Below, in pieces: positions 35,311 to 48,400 of a stretch of DNA of 64,000 nucleotides (positions within the stretch are counted from its first letter, which is position 1; each line of letters begins with the position of its first letter). Under the pieces are notes generated by a model. That model worked only from the letters and a program-made list of their open reading frames with translations. It ran no database searches and was not told the origin of the DNA. A program made the translations under genes and the position numbers. Source of the DNA: Combretum micranthum (Eukaryota > Streptophyta > Magnoliopsida > Myrtales > Combretaceae); NCBI GenBank assembly GCA_024138025.1, contig JAMXBD010000172.1:310001-374000 (forward strand), written 5' to 3'.

Positions 35311-37145
35311 TTAGAGTTTTATATCACAAATTAGTAAAACCATGACCTATAAAATAAATTGTTAAATAAAATCTTTTGAGAAAATATAAGATTTTTGAGA
35401 TTTCAAAATATATATATTGAATTATGATTTTTTTTTTGTTAAGTCACATGTTTACAAAATAATGAATTTAATCATAAGTCAAATGATGGTTTTTCATAAA
35501 AACTCAACGTTACTACTTTCTACAAAAGATTTACTATAAAATTTTTATTGTTGAAAAACAATACTAGGATCATACATATAATATGATTTAATGTTAATAT
35601 TAAATTTTTTTTAAGGTAGTAAGATTTATGCTTACTATAAAATGTTTAAGTGGAGTAAAAATTTGAAAAATAAGAAAAACAAGGGCTGGAACATAAAAGA
35701 TGCAATATGTACTAATCTAGTCCGATCCCTAAATGACCTCAAAAATTAAAAATAACCTTAGAAATAGATAGATCTTTTTGAGTAGATAGAAAATGACTAC
35801 TAATATGCGAAATTCCGAGTTAAAATAAGTAAGTTATGGTTGTTTTAAGTTGAAATTTCCACAACCAGGAAAGATGACGTGAATAGATAAAATAAAGTTA
35901 GAGATTTACGTGGAACCTCTTTGAAATACTCATTCCAAGTATTAGGTGGCGAAGGACTTGACGAACTGCTTCCGGAAGATTATTACGACTAGGAATTGTT
36001 CCCATGAACAAGTGAGTTCTTCTCCTAATTTCATTATCTTGTTTGTGTTTGTAGAAATGATTGCACTAGTATGCTAAGAAAAGATAAAAATCAGTATGTG
36101 TGAGGAATTCATAGGTTATGTATGTGATCCTATGTTTATGCGATCAAAAGAATGTTAAGCATATCGAAATCTTAAATTGTTTTTTAATTGCTTGATTACT
36201 TATATGTATGGTTGTTTATGAGTGTTAAATTGTTTTATTGCCCCCTAAAGAACCTTAACAAGGTTTGGCTTAAGGACAAGAAATAATCACGCATTGCATA
36301 TCGTTGAGTCACATTCGGAAGGTTGCTACTCCTACACGTGAAGCTGTAAGACCTATAAATCTTACCGCGGGCATAGATTTGTTCCTTCCTAAGGGAATTA
36401 CAGGTGCTTGGGTAATGCATCCTTAAGAAGGAGCTATGTTGACAGAACACTTTGAGAAGGAGCTTGGGGACTAGCAGTAGAGGAAGCAAAGCCTCAATCT
36501 GAATTCCCTAACCTTTGTCATGTAGGGGTAAATCCATCATACGTACGATTTCCCGATGACCTTACATATTTCATATGGTTGTTGCATAACATATACTTGA
36601 ATAACAAACTTGTTTGTTTATGATTGTGGGTGTGAATGATGAGAAGTGTCTCATTAAACATGTTGTAGCTTACACCCCTATAGATCTTTGATTGAAATAG
36701 GTATACTTAAGACTTCATGCAAGGAACGGGTTATTAAGGAAATCATCGGTGGATTATTGAGCCCACATAGAAGAGTTTGGAGCTTAGAATAAAGTTTCAT
36801 TTTGATAATTTCTTTATGAGCAATATATAATATGTTACTCTTTTGGAGATTTCCAGGAAATGTATATGTATGTTTTTTTTAATCCATTCGATGACATTAG
36901 TGAGAGTATGCCCCTAGGAATTGTAATTAATCTTATTTATATCTAATGCTAAGTATACTCTTACTTTGCTACTTAATTATTATCAAAGTAAATTGTACTG
37001 CTCCAATGCGTTCCCTTATTGTGTCATACGCCTTATGTATAATATGGAAGCCTTTGTATAACTAAGATAATCATTCATAGGCTTTAATATTATGTATGAC
37101 GGATTGTTAAATTGAGCGTATCCCTTGGGGCATGACAGTTTAAGT

Positions 37146-37157
37146 TGGTACCAAAGC
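37146..37157 (+). promoter_or_regulatory. G3 primer binding site
   Basis: TGGTACCAAAGC, a 10/12 match to TGGTATCAGAGC, the complement of the 3' end of initiator Met tRNA used by most plant gypsy and copia elements. It lies 8 bp behind the end of LTR A1, as expected. Confidence 0.75.
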
Positions 37158-37839
37158 AGTAAGGTTTTAGGAATTAGGTAAAAAGATACTAGAAGGTTAG
37201 AATGATGGAAATTGACCTTAGAAGTAAAAAAGAGGATATTAGGTGACCTTTAAGTTAGCATGAGTGCCAACCTTAACTTCCATGCCCATAAGATTTGACT
37301 CCTAATGTTTAAAGAATGGAATACTGCCTTGGATATTTTTGGAAAAGGTGGAGAATATTTATACGAGACTTACAGGCTCTTTAAGAGGCTATGAACAATA
37401 TTTAAGAGGTTATGAACAATGGATGAAAATGCTATGTAGAAAAGTTTACCTTGGAATGTCAACCCCAAACTTGGAAGAAAGTAATACAAAATGGAAAATA
37501 ACCTTAAGTAGACAAGTGGGAGGAAAAATGAAGGAAACAAGAATTTAAGATGTTAGATGGATAGATTAAAACTATCTTAACACTCATAAGATTTAATGAA
37601 TAGTGACCGTACTTGACTATTCTCCCTAACTAATTAGAAAGAAAACAGTGTACCAACCTTTCTATCCATGAAACCACTAGGTGAATAATATCATTCACAT
37701 GCCTTCGCCAACCTTTCTAAGAAACAAGATGAAAACGACTAATAAAGAGTTTTGCTGCACTCTTCTTCTCAAACACCATGACCTTAAGTAACATATGCAT
37801 ATAATATGATTAAGATGAAAAGATGTCTTATACAACCCC

Positions 37840-38345
37840 ATAGCTTTGTTTCCAGGAGGCCACTCAAAGAAATCATGCAACGATCAATCATCCCTCCCAA
37901 GGAATGAAAGAACAAGGATCACCCCCCCACCAGAAAGATCGAACTCAAGAGGTTCTAGCCGCTATAAGATGCCCAAAGGATGTGCCAGAGGTGTTTATAC
38001 AACTAACACCTACTTTACTCACATCTATTCAAGTTATGGAAGCCCAACTATAGCCAACACAAAAAGCTCAAACTCCCTTTGCCATGGCTAGTTCAAATTA
38101 CAAAGCCAAGAGACTAAAGCCGCTCAACTCTTCCATCAAGAAGAAGACTCCCACAAAGTATGAGATCTAATGCTGGAAATGCACAGGAGCACACTATCCA
38201 AGACAATGCCCGCAACTACAGCACAAATGCTCCTTCTGTGGACATCATGACACAAGATTTCCGACTGTCTAAAGAAGAAGACCACTGTTACCTACGTTTG
38301 CAAACAATTGGGGCACTTTGCTAATAATGCGCTAAAAAGCAAAAA
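37840..38345 (+). pseudogene. G3 gag C-terminal fragment with zinc knuckles (first copy)
   Basis: Around 38170-38260 the sequence encodes CWKCTGAHYPRQC followed by CSFCGHHDTRF and, in a shifted frame, VCKQLGHFANNAL. These correspond to three successive knuckles and match in order the better-preserved copy at 39886-40046 (CWKCKGKHYPKQC; third knuckle CYICTEKGHLANKC). It is a nucleocapsid-type RNA-binding region. Stops separate the segments. Confidence 0.7.
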
Positions 38346-38999
38346 TTGATTGTCGGATCAGTACACCAATCTAGAGACGATTACCCTCTAAAGAAAGTTA
38401 ATGAAAAGGGAAAGCTATTGGAAACCGCCACATCCATACCTCACAATTTGGAAAGAGAATGGTTAACAAAAGATGTTGATAATGAAGTTAAGGATCAGCA
38501 AAATCAACTCGACAAAGAAATACCTCTCTACCAGGAAGAGTCACTCGAAACAAGGATGAAAAAGTAGGGCCCTTACAAAGTATTAGTAATTATTGTTATG
38601 GCTAGCCCTTTTGTTAAGAAGTTAAGGACGCCTTAAGAATATTTAAATGATGCTTCATTGGACTGTCTAGTTAATGATTCGATGTAATTAGGATAAAATT
38701 GTAATCATGCTTTTGCATCATTTCTTTGAACTTTTGTAATGGAAGATTTAACAAACATTCTGTCTATCATCATGTATTTGCCTTAATGAAATGAATTTCT
38801 TTTTTCATCGTTACAATTTCGACAAGTTTCAATGCTTCTTTTATATGTTTCCTTATTTGATGCTTTTATCATAATTTCCATTCTTTAAATTTTCTCAAAT
38901 GCTTGGGATTTAATAAAAATCTAAAGTCTCACATGAAATTAATAAAACCATAGGCCGTGTAGAAGACGCAACCGTACATGATGCAAACCTATAACACCC
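38346..38999 (+). other. Unexplained stretch between the two gag copies
   Basis: A 73-codon open frame (38346-38567, charged and Glu/Lys/Gln-rich, ending PLYQEESLETRMKK) runs on from the first gag copy. It is followed by AT-rich DNA with 3'UTR-like wording (TTGTAATGGAAG, AATGAAATGAATTTC). I do not recognise the protein. It could be the end of the first gag copy or a captured fragment. Confidence 0.35.
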
Positions 39000-40260
39000 C
39001 TTATGGAACCTAAAAACCAAGAAATACTGCAACAACCAAACCAACAAGGAAAAGTTTCAGCTGCTATTGGGGAACTCGCTAGCTTGATGAGAAATTACAT
39101 CAACAAGCTCGTACTGTATCAACACCTGTACCGGCTATACACGCACAAGAAGTGGCATCAGAAGTACTAACATCACCTATTTCATCAGCACCAGCTATAC
39201 CATTATCACCTATACCCTATCAAAGTATCTTACCTGACTTTATAATGTGCAATTGATACTTTGATGGAGCTTTTGGAAAACTTGTCGAGGCTAAAGACTA
39301 GTTAGCACAAAGCGATTGGTCCTTTCAAGTTTCATGCTTTTGAAGTACCACACCACCTTATGCTCGCATACGGCACATATGTGTTAACATTCAATGCTAG
39401 AGTATGGTGGGAATCCAAGAGTAGAGAACTGCTACCACCTATCAAATGGGAGGCATTTAGATATGAATTTATGGAGAATTTCTTCCCTAGAAGTTTAAGA
39501 GTTCAATATTGTGTGGATTTTCTCCACATCTCATAAGGAGGTCGTAGCCTTGAACATTATGAAACTAAGTTTAGTAGGTTGTTGTAATATGCCCCAAGTC
39601 ATATAAGCATAGTGAGGAACTCAAGAGACAAGTATTTCTGAATGGTTTGAATGAGGACCTTCGAGTCAGCTTGGAGGAATTTGATATTAGAAATTTTAAG
39701 GAGCTAGTAAAAAGAGCTAGAATAATGGAAAATGCTGGAAAAAAAAGCGTAAGGCAGTGGAAAAGTAGATTATAGTGCTCAAGAAGAGACCTTTTGATAG
39801 AACAAGTTCAAGTACTAAGTGTAAAGTACTCAGTCCCACTAATGGTTCTAGTGAAAGGAAGGGCGCAACAATGATAGATATTCAATGCTGGAAGTGTAAA
39901 GGAAAGCACTACCCTAAGCAATGCCCAAGTCTACAATTTAAGTGTTACCTCTACAAAAACCCTAGACACAAAATTTGGGACTGTCCTAAGAAGCTACCAC
40001 CGTCTGCTATATTTGCACAGAGAAAGGACATCTTGCTAATAAGTGCCTCGGAAGGAAAAACTCGCGCAATGAGTCATTATACTCAACTAAAAATGGAAAG
40101 AGTTCTAACAAGAATAAAAACAACAATAGGAATGAGAATGAGAATGGCTCAATAACATCTCTACAAGGAGTACATGTATACAACCTACAAGAACAATGGG
40201 TTTATGAAGTCAGTGACGAGGAAATATAACTTACTGCTATAGAAGAGGATGATAGCTGTG
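39000..40260 (+). pseudogene. G3 gag remnant (second copy)
   Basis: Coding words VPHHLMLAYGTYVL, WWESKSRELLPPIKWEAFRY and MENFFPRSLRVQY match the plant gypsy gag core (AxxWWxxxxx...WxxFxxxFxxxYxP). The open frame 39775-40155 holds the first knuckle CWKCKGKHYPKQC (residues 38-50). The third knuckle (CYICTEKGHLANKC, exact C-X2-C-X4-H-X4-C, 40006-40046) is intact only in another frame, so a frameshift separates them. The start is set by PEPKNQEI-like coding near 39005. Stops in the core (for example near 39531) make it non-functional. Confidence 0.8.
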
Positions 40261-40723
40261 GATGCGATTCCGTGTTAGGTTAGCCTCATACATTTAGATG
40301 TTCAAATATCCTTTCACACCTATAAAACTAAGAGAATGGCTTGTTTGTTAATAACGCCAGTAGAACAAATAACCGTTGTAACCTAGCATAGAATGGATAC
40401 ATATAAGAACATCTAAAATTTAGTATGAGTTAACTATGGAAACCAAATCAAACCCTATCCACCTTATTGATACCATAACACTTAATTTGAAAACAATAAA
40501 AAAATATGAATATTTAAATTATTGTCTAAACGATAGAACTGTTAATAACATAAGTTGAAAATACAATTTCCCATCGTTTTTTGCAATCAATAACATATGA
40601 GATATCTTGATTTCAACCTTATCAAGATGACTACATCAATAAAAAATAGAACATTGATACCTTTAATAATTCAAAGAATATGAAAACTGCATATTTTATA
40701 TGCACAACGTTATATATACTTAT

Positions 40724-41288
40724 ATAAGAATGGGAAAGTGAATTAGAACCTTTTTTTATTAAGCCATCATGTCACGTAGTGTTGTGTCATAATGTGTCAT
40801 CTTGAGGTAGAGAGGAGTCAAGTCGACTTGTTAGTTGTTGGTTATTTTGGTTAAGTTTGAGTTTTCTCCAAAAGTCGAGCAAATGAAGGTTGAAATCGCT
40901 AAACCAAATCTTATTGATTTGTATATGCTATATGGCTTGGAATATAAGTCATATAGAGTTAATGAAATATTGAAAATTCTCAAAATTATCAAATTAAGAA
41001 ATAAAGGATGAATATTAACTTTTCATGAAAGAAGTGATACTAAAACAACAATAAATCATAATACCTTTTCATGAATATGAAAATAACATCAAAAAATGAG
41101 ATAAAGGAACGAAACAATATAATCATAACACTAAAAGAGATAAACTCAATATTGAGCAAATGAAAGCATAATGAATCTCACAAAAAAAAGAACGCTAACC
41201 AGATACGATGCAAGTGTTCTTACTGGTTCAACAAACCATGTATGCGTAACAAGTTTTGAGAACAAAACTTTATTTAAGGGGAGTAGGT
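40724..41288 (+). mobile_element. 3' end of G3 internal region (copy 2)
   Basis: The second copy of the block described at 29619-30185, ending with SFENKTLFKG-like coding and the PPT just before LTR A2. Being next to A2, this is the expected place for an internal 3' end. Confidence 0.72.
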
Positions 41289-42441
41289 TGTAAACCCTTG
41301 AATTTTTTGAAGCTCTCAGAAAATAATCCTAGAGCTAAATACCAAAAACGAAATCCTAAAATCGATGCAAGTTAAAATTGAACTCTTAAAACCTAAACAA
41401 GATCAAATACGAAATTTCGTAACCTTAAGAAAAAGAGCACATTTAAAAACAAAATAAAAATCCAACAACCGTTCGACTCAAAATCTCTACGCTGAACAAT
41501 TCATCTATATGACCGCTAACATGTAAATCGAGACAGTATGTCTAAATAATAACTAATGAAAAAATTATAAAATCTTAGACCCTTTGGTGAATTTTAGAAT
41601 AAAAAAATATAAAATTAATACTAAAAATCAAACTAAGTCAACTTTTAATCTTCAAAGTCATAAACCTGATTAGTTAATCCTAAGAATTGTATAATATTAT
41701 ATAAACCATAAAAATAGTAAATTTAAAATATGAACCAAATATACAATATAAACATAAACCCTTAGATTTTATAATCTTACAAGTAAAAGTCGGAATTGAA
41801 ACTAGATCCCTAAAGCCACCCTAGATCAACGTTAAGATCTAGAGGATTTAGACTTCACAAGACCGCACTAGCAATCCTAAAACAATAAAAATGAGTTAAC
41901 CTTAGATTATAACCCAAAAAAATGTCATATAACTTAAAAATATCATATTCACAAAAAATTCGCTCGTTTTGAATCCGACAGGATCAGTTTTCGAAATCAA
42001 GTTCCAAGCACGAGAAATAATAAAAATATTTGAAAATCAATTTAGACCCGTAATGTATTAAGGAATCATAAAAGTATCATATACAATTTTTACGACTCCT
42101 AAAAACGTCAGATATAGCTTATTTACGCGTATTTTTGTTCCTACCAATAATTTATTTGTCTTGTCTACTATTTAATTACTAATTTACTATTCATTTATCT
42201 TTACTTTTTCTTACTACCTACTTCTTATAACCTATATACATGTTTCTTACATTTACTTTTTTAATATTATTTTTTACTAAACTTCTCTTACACTTACTTA
42301 TTTTTCTTTACTAAAATTAATTTTTAAACACATTTTCTCCTCTCTCTTCCATGGCCAGCCATAAGCTCTCTCTATACCCTATTTCTTTTTCTTTTTATTT
42401 TTCATTCATTTAATTAACTCCAAAATTCCACATGAAAACCT

Positions 42442-42449
42442 TATAAATA
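42442..42449 (+). promoter_or_regulatory. TATA box of LTR A2
   Basis: TATAAATA in the same relative position as in A1, followed by a CT-rich leader (CCTCTCCCTCC, TCTTCTCCCC). Confidence 0.58.
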
Positions 42450-44705
42450 CCCTCTCCCTCCTTCATTTCTTACACAGACTTCTTAAACCATACGAAATTT
42501 CGTACAAATTTTCTCCACAACTTTTCTCTCTTCTCCCCTAAAACCATGAGCTCCTTCCTAACCCATACCCAACCCCCCATCCCTCCCCCGGCCCCCCTCT
42601 TAGTGATTTTCACAAATTTTCTTTCATCCATTTTAGGTAAAACCCTAAAACCCCTTTTTTAGTTTATGCTAACATAACATAAACATCATGTATGTTATGA
42701 TTTCAGCAAAATCCTCATGAGCTTGTTGTTACACCCCAAAAGGGGGCATAGTAGAATTAATCTAACGTTATCATACCACATGTGCACCCGTAATATGATA
42801 ACCGTGTTGCAAGTCAGAGATCACAAGACTCTATTTATTCGTTGATATCTTCTACTTAAATGTTACATATACATATAATATTACGGATGCTTAACTATGG
42901 AATTTCGATTTTTCATCTTCTACCAAGATTGCAAAGAATTGGTATCCCTAACCAAATAGTGAAAATGTGATTTCCATCTTACAAAATGTAAAATCTCTAT
43001 TTGTATAAATTATTTAGAATTATATTCTAAGTTCATAGTGGCTTAGCTTTTTAACTTCCTGAAGGTCTGATAAAGAATCACTCTTCACATATTCTTAGCC
43101 TAATCCCAGTTATCGTTGTTCCTGCACAAAAACTATTAGGGGGTGAGCGAAACTACAGCTCAGTGAGTTCATTCCTCTACTAGTCACGCAAGTTATCAAG
43201 CATTAATTAATCACTCATGCAAATATATCAATACGCGATATGAATGCATACGTAATAAATGCAACAACACACCTATGGGAGTCCGAAGCCATAAATGATG
43301 TAGATTTACGCTATCTACATATCAGTTGTCTCCCATATTTACTTTACATGGGACACCTCGTTTCGTTTTTATCGAGATTGCTTGATGGTAGCGTCTATCC
43401 AGACTTACCAATGATTATATGTCATCGGAAAAAGGTAATATTTTCCAACGTATTCACGTGATTTACACTAGTTAATATTGATTAATATTCAAATCCGTCC
43501 ATCATCAAATAATGGTGAATCAAACTATCTATCACCAATCTATGGTGAATCAGGCAAGTAGACCCCTAATCAGGCAACATCTACCGCCACTTGATAAGTG
43601 GACCCCCAATCAGGCAACGTCCACTGTCAAAACAATACTCAGAAATATCCCACATATATTTCATAAACTATTTTGGAAAAAAATCATTTAAGGAATAAAA
43701 GAGTGACCTAAGATTTTCCAAGTTATGTTCTTTTGAAAATATATTTCAAAATTACATTCAATTGCAAATACGGGACATTACCTATAGGAGGTTTCAAGCA
43801 CATGCGATGAGTATATCCGATTTACTTAATCGAGTGATTAAACTTATTCATTTATTCAGATGATCATGTAGATGATAACATTCATTCATTCATTAGACAA
43901 GCAATATAATCAATCATAACAACAAACACTAGTAAACACAGGCAAATAGCAAATCATCATAAATCCCTTACCTAAGCTTTCTTGTCTAATTGATATGTCC
44001 TTGGAAAGTACTTGAGGTTTGAGAACATGGCTAATATCTCCTATGAAATAAAATAACAATTGTTTATTATAGTATTTATAGTTTTGTAATGAGTCCTAAA
44101 ATTGATTTGTACTATTTTTAGTCTTATTTTCTCATTTCTGACCTAATTTGACTTATAGAATATTTTAAGTCCTATTTTGCTGAGTAAATTTATTATTAAG
44201 CTTTTATTATTTATGTGGTCTTTTTAGTATGTCCATCTTAAGATAGTTGATATTTACTAACTATTATTTATTTTCATTTTGCTTTTCTTGATCTTGTTTG
44301 ACATCTATATTTTATTTAGAGTATTTTCTTTATTCTAAATTTACTTAAATTCATATTTCGTTAGTGTTTATGTTGGTAGTGAATTTTAGTATTTTCATTA
44401 TTTGTCAACCTTGTCTATCTTTTCAAGTCAATATTTTATATTTAAGGTTATATTCTAGTATCTAGTCCTTTTAAAAATCCTTTTAACTTAATTGCAGGTT
44501 AATGGTATTAAATATATACATATATTAATGTAAATTTAAGATTTATTAATTTTAAATAAAAAATTATTTTATTTTATTTTATTTTATTTTTATGTAAACA
44601 TATAACCGTGATATGTAGAATATATCCTTATAAATCTAATTTAATTTTCATGTTAAAATGAAAAGGAAGATGGAATTTTAAGTTCTGCATGGCATCTATA
44701 GGGGT

Positions 44706-44820
44706 CGTGCTGAAGGGAGGAATTCTTCCCCGCTTTCTGCCCTAGTAGTGTTCGAGGGAGGGATGGCGTGATTTCTCTACCCCTCCTTTTGCATGGGCAG
44801 TGTTGAAGGGAGGGATGGAT
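44706..44820. repeat. Short internal repeats in the 5.48 kb insertion
   Basis: The words GTGCTGAAGGGAGG, GTGTTCGAGGGAGGGATGG and GTGTTGAAGGGAGGGATGG recur at about 50-60 bp spacing, separated by TTCCCCGCTTTCTGCCC and CTACCCCTCCTTTTGC. They are diverged tandem units. Confidence 0.6.
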
Positions 44821-44989
44821 TATTCATCAAACATTAGAATTTTTAAGAGATGTTTCATACTGTATTTGTATTGTTGGACTCCTTGTTAAGTCTCTAAGAT
44901 CTCTTTTGTTAAGTTTCTTCTTCTATACTAAGTCCTAGAGACATTGCACAAAGTTTAAGTTAGTTTGTTTATAATCTAAATATGGTTTG

Positions 44990-45470
44990 TGACAAGTCTT
45001 ATTGAGTTTTTGTTTTTTGCGATATCTGACTCGTTTTTAATCTAATTTCGATGTATTAATGGTCAATTTGATAGTATTCTTCGACTACTTTCTATTTGTG
45101 GTGTTATTTTCAAGAAAAAAAATTTGTAAGATTTTCAAATTTGTAAAACAAGTGCAATTTTCGGATGAAATATAACAACTCTAACTTAAATTCATTTTTG
45201 TGATATTTAATTTATTTCTTGTCTGTTTTTTATGAATAATAGTCGTTTTCATAGGATTTTTTTAGCACAATCCATTGATGATGTTGTTTCACTAAATAAG
45301 GTCTCTAAGGTTGCGAAAAATATAAGATTAGTCTGCAATTTTCAGGGAAATTTGACAGCTAAGTGTGAAACTTTGTTTTTGCGATATGTAATCCGTTTTT
45401 AACAAATGAGTAGTCGATTTCATAGGATTTTTTGTGTTCTTTCCATTGGTGGGGTCATTTTTGGCTTAAG
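44990..45470. repeat. Three diverged ~200-bp tandem units
   Basis: The pattern TTTGCGATATSTRAYYCG (or a derivative) followed some 30-70 bp later by a TAGTCGTTTTCATAGGATTTTT-like word (longest shared core TCATAGGATTTTT) and then CCATTGRTGRTG occurs about three times. Identity is modest, so the duplication is old. It lies inside the 5.48 kb insertion. Confidence 0.5.
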
Positions 45471-48400
45471 ATAAACGTATCAATATAGTTTATTCATTCT
45501 TTTTAATGCATTCTAAAATAACTCAATTCCTTCATAATATCTATATGTGAATGTAATAGGACATCAAAGTTAGGATAGAGATCACCTCAATTGGATATGG
45601 AAGAGGGTAGTAAACACTTCTTGACAAGATTCAATCCTAGCATTTAGAAGATAGTATAATGAGTAGTGATAAATTTTGAAATGAATTAGCTAAACCAACA
45701 TCATCTTTACCTTTAGTTCTTGTTTCCAAAAACCTTGGTGAAGTTAAGGAAAATTAGAAGCTATTTTCCTTTGGTTTGTTGCTGTTGTTTATAGGGTGAA
45801 AGATGATCTAGTTACGGTGTTTTATGTTACTAAGGAGTAAGGCTTATAACATGGATCAAAGTAAGGCAAATGGGGGCTATTGTTGCTCTGTTTTTCTTTT
45901 CCTTTTCAAGCTGTATGTTTTTGGAGAAGAGAAACGGGGCTGTTCATGTTGTTTTTGGATCTGATTTTTCAGATCAAGTTGAAGGGAGTAAATGTGTTTG
46001 TTTGTTAACTAATTACTACCTATTCATATGGACCAAACATGGATTGAAATGTGACACAAATGGGCTGTTTTTGTGAACTGAATTGGGGCTATTTGGTGTT
46101 ATTTTTTTCTTCGTTACAGCTCTAAAGTCAGATGTTAGAGTCCAAAATCTGCAAATTTCATGAGTCAATTTTCAACTATCCATGTGTCCATTTAATGAGC
46201 TTTCATTGGAGATCATTTGGTCAAGATTTCAACTATTATGATGAGCTGTATTTGGTGGAGATGGAGCTACGAATTTTTTGGGGTGTTGCAATTTTCTTTT
46301 GCTATGTTGTGTCCCTTGTTGCAACTACAAATCATGGGATTTGAGGTGAAGTTTTGAGCTAATTTTACAAGTTGATGAAGGCTTGTATCTAATGTATTTG
46401 ATGCTTAGCTTAGTTAGAGATTATTCACTAGTTTACAAGTCTTCATCAAATTTACTTTAAGAATAACTTGGTGCAAGTTTTCTTGAGGTGTCTAGCGTCT
46501 TCCTCTCCATGTGCAATAGTTGTAATTCCCATTGAATTTTTGGGACAATAGATTTTGAAGCCAACATTCATTTACTTATGTGTCTATTTGAGGAGTTTCT
46601 ATTGGAGCTTGTGGAGTCAACATGTCAGACTTTGTGGGCTGGTGTTTTTCCTACTCCTTCTAAGCTATATTCGGTAGTATAGGTGCTGCAACTTATGCTT
46701 ACTGTCTCCTCTACAGCAGCTGTTGTTCACGGGAAGTTAGCAAAGAAATACAAACTAATTTTGCAAGTTGTTTTGTTGCCTTATCTTTCATTAAATGTTA
46801 TGAATATTTGGAGATTTGTAATTTGCTGACTAGTCATTTTCACTTGACTTTTGGGGTGCGATTTTGCTCAATTTGTAGAGAAAATAACAAGTTTGATCTC
46901 CAAGGAAGGGCAGCTGATATTTCATCTCCATTTCCAACGTATATCATATGTATACTTTAGTTTATTACTTAATTAACTAATTTTCTAAGTCAATCTATCA
47001 AATTCTAAGTTATATGCGTATTTGTATCCTTGATATATAGGAGTTTTATCTCTAAAAGTCTACCTATAATCTCTACAAAATATCTAGATTATCTATGAGT
47101 TCAATTTTTGAATTTAAAGTTTACGAGATTAAATAGTTTTAAAGTTTTATCTCACATAATTAAGGTTTTCTGAGCCTTATAGGTCAAATTAGAATTTCAG
47201 TACCTATGGACTCCAAATTTTCTAACTATATCAATGGTGCAATCCAAATATTTATCTGAAGTCTATTTTATTATTTATGAATATGTTTTCATTCCCATTA
47301 CGTATTTATAATCCTAACGGTTCATCTTTTAGTTATCACTTTTATAATTAATGGATCCTGTAAAAGAGTTGGCTTTAATTGGTTTTGAAATGTAAGGCTA
47401 TTTTTAATTATATTGAGTTATTTACTCAAGACACGAAATTTTGTATTTGGTATCTATTAGGATTAAAGAATTTTCTATTTGGCTTTTTAAATTATAAATG
47501 AGTTTATTATTACTCATATGTTTATTCTAGAGTTTTTATTTGGTTATATGTTTAATATATATTTTACATTTATTACTCTGTTTATTTCACTAATTATAAA
47601 GATTCTCGAGTTATAATGGTTAAATTAGGATTTTAGTCTCTTTAGACTCAAAATTTTCTAACTAAAACATTAGTATAATTCAATTATTTAATTAAGATTT
47701 AGATTCTTTAGTATTAATCAATTTTTTATCTTTTTGCATATTTTATAATTCTATTGATTTATCTATAAACTATTTTTTTTTATAACCAATGTAACTAAAA
47801 ATTTAATTGCCTTTTATTATATTTTGAAATTAAAGGTTAACTGTGATTATTGGTTGAATTATTGATTCTTGACATAGAACATTATCTTTTACTGTTTAGG
47901 AATTATTTATCCTAATTATTAATAACACTAAATGTTCTAGTGTTATTTTATAGTTAAAGATAATTTGAAAATCATTTATCATTATTAGAATCATATTTTT
48001 CTAAATATCGAACTTAAGGAAACTAATTTTAGAGTTCAAAGTAACAGTCGATTTATCATCGATCATCATTTGTTTATGCTTTAATAAATTTATAATTTGC
48101 GAAAAAATTAAGAGTGATTTCTGTGACTTTTTAGTATAGTTCTTCATGATTTTATATAATATTTTTAATAATTATTATAATCGGGTTATATAAAATTAGA
48201 GTGATTACACTTGTGCTAGGGAATGAAATCATAGAAACAACATCTTGTTCATGTCTTGTTAACTCCATGTTGAAATTATCTCATGTTATGTTCCTAATTC
48301 TAACATAACCCTCTATATGTTATTATGTATAAGTATACGTGTATATGTTTTACAGCCTAAAGCTCACTAATCTAAACTTTATTTAATGCTTTATTCCATG

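Larger units (their letters stand above)
30186..37137 (+). mobile_element. G3 LTR, copy A1 (with two nested insertions)
   Basis: It starts TGTAAGCCCTTGAATTTTT right after the PPT and ends CCCTTGGGGCATGACA right before a tRNA-iMet-type PBS at 37146. Copies A2 (41289-49200) and A3 (57509-63373, inverted) are homologous along its length. For example, the block ending ATTATGTATGACGGATTGTT near 37110 matches the A3 block near 57550. A 1.74 kb copia solo LTR (32134-33870) and a 0.4 kb MITE (34910-35310) are nested in it. Without them it is about 4.8 kb, very long for a plant gypsy LTR. The promoter TATA is at 31377. Confidence 0.78.
37158..40260 (+). mobile_element. G3 internal region: two decayed gag segments, pol missing
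   Basis: Behind the PBS there is a short open frame (37339-37548) with a 21-bp duplication (LRGYEQY, LRGYEQW). Then come a gag C-terminal segment (37840-38345), a stretch with a 73-codon frame of unknown nature (38346-38567), non-coding DNA, and a second, longer gag segment (39000-40200). No protease, RT, RNase H or integrase words were found before the 3' internal block at 40724. Pol has therefore been deleted, or this was a non-autonomous derivative. Confidence 0.7.
42727..48209 (-). mobile_element. 5.48 kb LTR-like insertion in LTR A2
   Basis: It begins TGTTACACCCC and ends GTGATTACA (TG...CA), with a perfect 5-bp target duplication CTTGT (42722-42726 and 48210-48214). A1 shows the uninterrupted site. 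On the minus strand it ends TTTTGGGGTGTAACA, like the other LTRs here, so I place it on that strand. There is no gag or pol coding sequence. It is best read as an exceptionally long solo LTR or a non-coding LARD-like element. A 73-codon frame at 43240-43461 and others at 45870-46344 show no domain. Confidence 0.65.

Noticed and set aside
37339..37548. 69-codon frame behind the G3 PBS as an independent gene
   Set aside because: Its place directly behind the PBS and the local 21-bp duplication fit a gag N-terminal or leader remnant; no separate function can be supported.
43240..43461. 73-codon frame as a possible small gene
   Set aside because: It lies inside a transposon-like insertion defined by a perfect target duplication and shows no domain or codon pattern of a gene.
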